6,126 nucleotides of DNA from Acidobacteriota bacterium (GTDB taxonomy: Bacteria; Acidobacteriota; Blastocatellia; Pyrinomonadales; Pyrinomonadaceae). The stretch lies in assembly GCA_020853255.1 (NCBI GenBank), contig JADYZI010000079.1, positions 1 to 6,126 on the forward strand, given 5' to 3'. Positions within the stretch are counted from its first letter, which is position 1. The number at the start of each line of letters is the position of its first letter. The notes under the pieces are model-generated. The model was not told the DNA's origin. It saw only the letters and a program-made list of their open reading frames with translations, and made no database searches. The position numbers were made by a program, and so were the translations under genes. This document shows positions 4,587 to 6,126 of the stretch, piece after piece.

Positions 4587-5468
4587 ATGAGATCGAATCG
4601 CTTTTTATTGATATTGGCTCTATTTGCCTCTGCCGTCGGTGCGTTTGCGCAGGGGAAAATTCCCGTAAAGAGCGTCGGCCCGAAGGTCTTGAAGATCGAT
4701 GCCGCCGGCCTGAAAAAGGTCATGCGCCCGACGAACCGCCCGATGGTAATAAACTTTTGGGCTACGTGGTGCGATCCTTGTCGCGATGAATTTCCGGAGC
4801 TCGTCAAGCTTCATCAAAAATATCGAGCAGATGTCGATTTCATAACGGTCTCGCTCGACTATCTTTCCGAGATCGACCGCGACGTTCCGAAGTTCCTTGC
4901 CGAGATGCATTCCGAGATGCCGGCATATCTGCTAAAGACTAAGGATGAGGCCGAGGACAACGAAGCCTACAGAAGCGTCAGCGACAAATGGGCGGGCAAT
5001 CTTCCGCTCACGATCTTAAAGGACGTGCGCGGCTTTACGCTTTACGAGCGCAATGGAAGGTTTCGGACCGAGATGCTCGAAGCGGAGATAAAAAAGGCGG
5101 TCGATCTCGCCCAGGCACCGATCTACACGGTCATCGAGTTCGTGAAATTCAAGAACGGCAATACTAAGCAGGCCGAGTATTTTTACGAGAATAATTGGAA
5201 GCTGTATCGCGACGAAGCAAAAAAGCGGAACGTGATCGCATCGTTCGATATGCTGCCCGCCGACCCGGAAGCCGAGGGCAAATTCGATCTGATGCTGATA
5301 ACGCGTTATCGAGGGAAGGCTCAGTTCGATAACTCGGAGAAAGGGTTCGAGCCGATACTTAAAGACCTTCGCCCGAACGGCCCCGCGTTTCTCGATGCCG
5401 TAAAGCCGGACGAGTTTCGCGAGACCGTTTTTGTATATCGCGGGCGTGAATTGCCGTCGGTCAAATGA
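4587..5468 (+). CDS. Exported TlpA-like thioredoxin-fold protein with extra C-terminal domain
   Basis: Starting at ATG 4587 gives 293 residues with a signal peptide, RFLLILALFASAVGAFAQ, probably cut after AFA. A GTG at 4575 would add four residues and touch the preceding stop, but leaves no room for a ribosome site; neither start has a strong one. Residues about 35-170 are a TlpA/AhpC-type thioredoxin fold: VINFWATWCDPC with the redox pair C62 and C65, then FITVSLD, and a cis-proline in N-L-P140-L-T. Such proteins reduce or exchange disulfides outside the cytoplasm, for example in cytochrome c maturation or repair of periplasmic proteins. Residues about 175-293 form a second unit (YTVIEFVKFKNGNTKQAEYF ... 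DLMLITRYRG) that I do not recognise; its pattern recalls small alpha/beta-barrel domains. The partner protein is unknown. The gene follows the mgtE-like gene closely, but a functional link is not evident. Confidence 0.85.
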   Translation: MRSNRFLLILALFASAVGAFAQGKIPVKSVGPKVLKIDAAGLKKVMRPTNRPMVINFWATWCDPCRDEFPELVKLHQKYRADVDFITVSLDYLSEIDRDVPKFLAEMHSEMPAYLLKTKDEAEDNEAYRSVSDKWAGNLPLTILKDVRGFTLYERNGRFRTEMLEAEIKKAVDLAQAPIYTVIEFVKFKNGNTKQAEYFYENNWKLYRDEAKKRNVIASFDMLPADPEAEGKFDLMLITRYRGKAQFDNSEKGFEPILKDLRPNGPAFLDAVKPDEFRETVFVYRGRELPSVK

Positions 5469-5480
5469 CCTTGCCGACCG

Positions 5481-5846
5481 CTATTCGAGTTCCAGGATCA
5501 CACCTGTGTTCCGGAAATCATAGACCTCGAGCTTTGCCTTTGCCCCGGCCTTTTCGAACTCATAAAAGTGCGAAGTTTCGCGGAGATCGGGCTGGGCCGA
5601 GAGTTTCCAGCCGTTCTTTTCGAGGGCTTTGACAAAAGCCTCGCCAACGGCCATTTTGTCAGCCTTGAGAGCGACCTTGAGTTTATTTGCGGAGCTTTCC
5701 CAGACAATAGCGTTGTCTTTTACGGGCAGATCCATTTTGTCCCAGGGTGCGGTGATCGGGACGGCCGTAACACTTGGGTTCCAACAGGCAGAGACCGTGA
5801 GAGCGATCATCGCGAGAGTGATGACCATAACAAAAGGTTTTTTCAT
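5481..5846 (-). CDS. Small predicted lipoprotein of unknown function
   Basis: The start chosen is ATG at 5846-5844, giving 121 residues. It is preceded on the minus strand by GGAGG with a 5-nt gap, and the first residues are a clean lipoprotein signal: MKKPFVMVITLAMIALTVSA followed by C21, with V-S-A-C as lipobox. A longer reading from 5972 is possible but has no signal at its N-terminus and buries this one. The mature part, about 100 residues, contains IVWESSANKLKVALKADKM, then a helix VGEAFVKALEKNGW, then strand-like ends HFYEFEKAGAKAKLEVYDF and TGVILELE. It is likely a membrane-anchored periplasmic protein. I do not recognise a family. It lies tail-to-tail with the tlpA-like gene, 12 bp apart with no hairpin between, and is probably transcribed alone. 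Confidence 0.82.
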   Translation of the reverse strand: MKKPFVMVITLAMIALTVSACWNPSVTAVPITAPWDKMDLPVKDNAIVWESSANKLKVALKADKMAVGEAFVKALEKNGWKLSAQPDLRETSHFYEFEKAGAKAKLEVYDFRNTGVILELE

Positions 5847-5902
5847 CCATTCCTCCAAATTGTTGTGATGTAAGACGTTTCTCCGTATTTGGACGCTAGC
5901 GA

Positions 5903-5929
5903 AGTGTAGCAAACAGGCCGGCATATCAA
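5903..5929 (-). promoter_or_regulatory. Possible promoter of the lipoprotein gene
   Basis: On the minus strand TTGATA (5929-5924) is followed after 15 bases by TACACT (5908-5903). Both resemble sigma-70 boxes, though the gap is short. It would start transcription about 50 bp before the gene. The match is weak and could be chance. Confidence 0.25.
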
Positions 5930-5981
5930 AAACTTGCGTCGGCGAGGCTCCGAGACCGACAGACAATCGCATTTATTCGAA

Positions 5982-6011
5982 TCGACATTCGGTGCCCGAA
6001 CGCGTTAAAGT
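5982..6011 (+). promoter_or_regulatory. Possible promoter of purL
   Basis: TCGACA (5 of 6 to the -35 consensus) and TAAAGT (4 of 6 to the -10 consensus) are 18 bp apart, and would start transcription about 30 bp before the purL start. The position is good, but it has not been compared with other promoters of this genome. Confidence 0.35.
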
Positions 6012-6049
6012 ATCTGTTTTATTTTTAACCGCGGAAGCAGGCCTTATAG

Positions 6050-6126
6050 ATGAGCGAACAAACGATCACATCCGAAACCATCAAGCAGCACAATTTGACG
6101 CAGGATGAATACGCAAAGATCTGCGA
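6050..6126 (+). CDS. purL: Phosphoribosylformylglycinamidine synthase, N-terminus (partial)
   Basis: The frame from ATG 6050 reads MSEQTITSETIKQHNLTQDE followed by YAKIC and runs off the window. An IT-x-E-x-I-x-x-H-x-LT-x-x-EY pattern is typical of the N-terminus of the long-form-independent bacterial PurL, the ATP-dependent enzyme that converts FGAR and glutamine to FGAM in purine synthesis, working with PurS and PurQ. The catalytic regions lie beyond the window, so the call rests on 25 residues. The ribosome site is weak: GGAAG at 6033-6037 is rather far, and GCAGG at 6037-6041 is closer to the start. The gene is divergent from the lipoprotein gene and shares a 203-bp intergenic region with it. 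Confidence 0.8.
   Translation, partial: MSEQTITSETIKQHNLTQDEYAKIC

Noticed and set aside
5847..5972. N-terminal extension of the lipoprotein gene to a start at 5972
   Set aside because: The extension lacks a ribosome site and an export signal and would bury the strong GGAGG site and lipobox signal at 5846.

Overview
The window looks like chromosomal DNA from an Acidobacteriota-type bacterium, possibly class Blastocatellia. This rests on gene style and on the dense palindromic intergenic repeats, recognised from memory rather than by search, so the taxonomic call is moderate at best.

Layout. Positions 1-54 hold the last 17 codons of an unidentified gene. Positions 55-291 are non-coding, with imperfect palindromes and three tandem copies of a 19-bp unit. 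Positions 292-2051 hold an Rhs-type cassette: the C-terminal end of an Rhs core fused to a variable tip with an HExxH zinc-protease motif, overlapped by a small secreted or lipoprotein-like gene in the position of an immunity gene. Positions about 2053-2205 hold a second, broken copy of the same Rhs core segment, collinear with the first. This suggests that tip/immunity cassettes were swapped at this site by recombination through the shared core.

Positions 2206-3327 (about 1.1 kb) hold no credible gene. They are packed with hairpin-forming and tandem repeats, including 31-bp units whose stem bases change in a compensatory way, and a run of five stem-loops.

Positions 3328-5468 are two tightly packed plus-strand genes. 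The first is a soluble MgtE-like protein (PRC-barrel, MgtE N domain, CBS pair, no transporter domain). The second is an exported TlpA-like thioredoxin-fold protein with an extra C-terminal domain. A small lipoprotein gene lies tail-to-tail with them on the minus strand (5481-5846). A divergent intergenic region then leads into the start of purL (6050 to the window end).

The 3' half is ordinary housekeeping-like chromosome. The 5' half is an accessory island: Rhs toxin debris and a putative toxin/immunity pair next to a repeat cluster. The most notable item is the Rhs metalloprotease-like tip with its overlapping partner gene, bracketed by two copies of the Rhs core.
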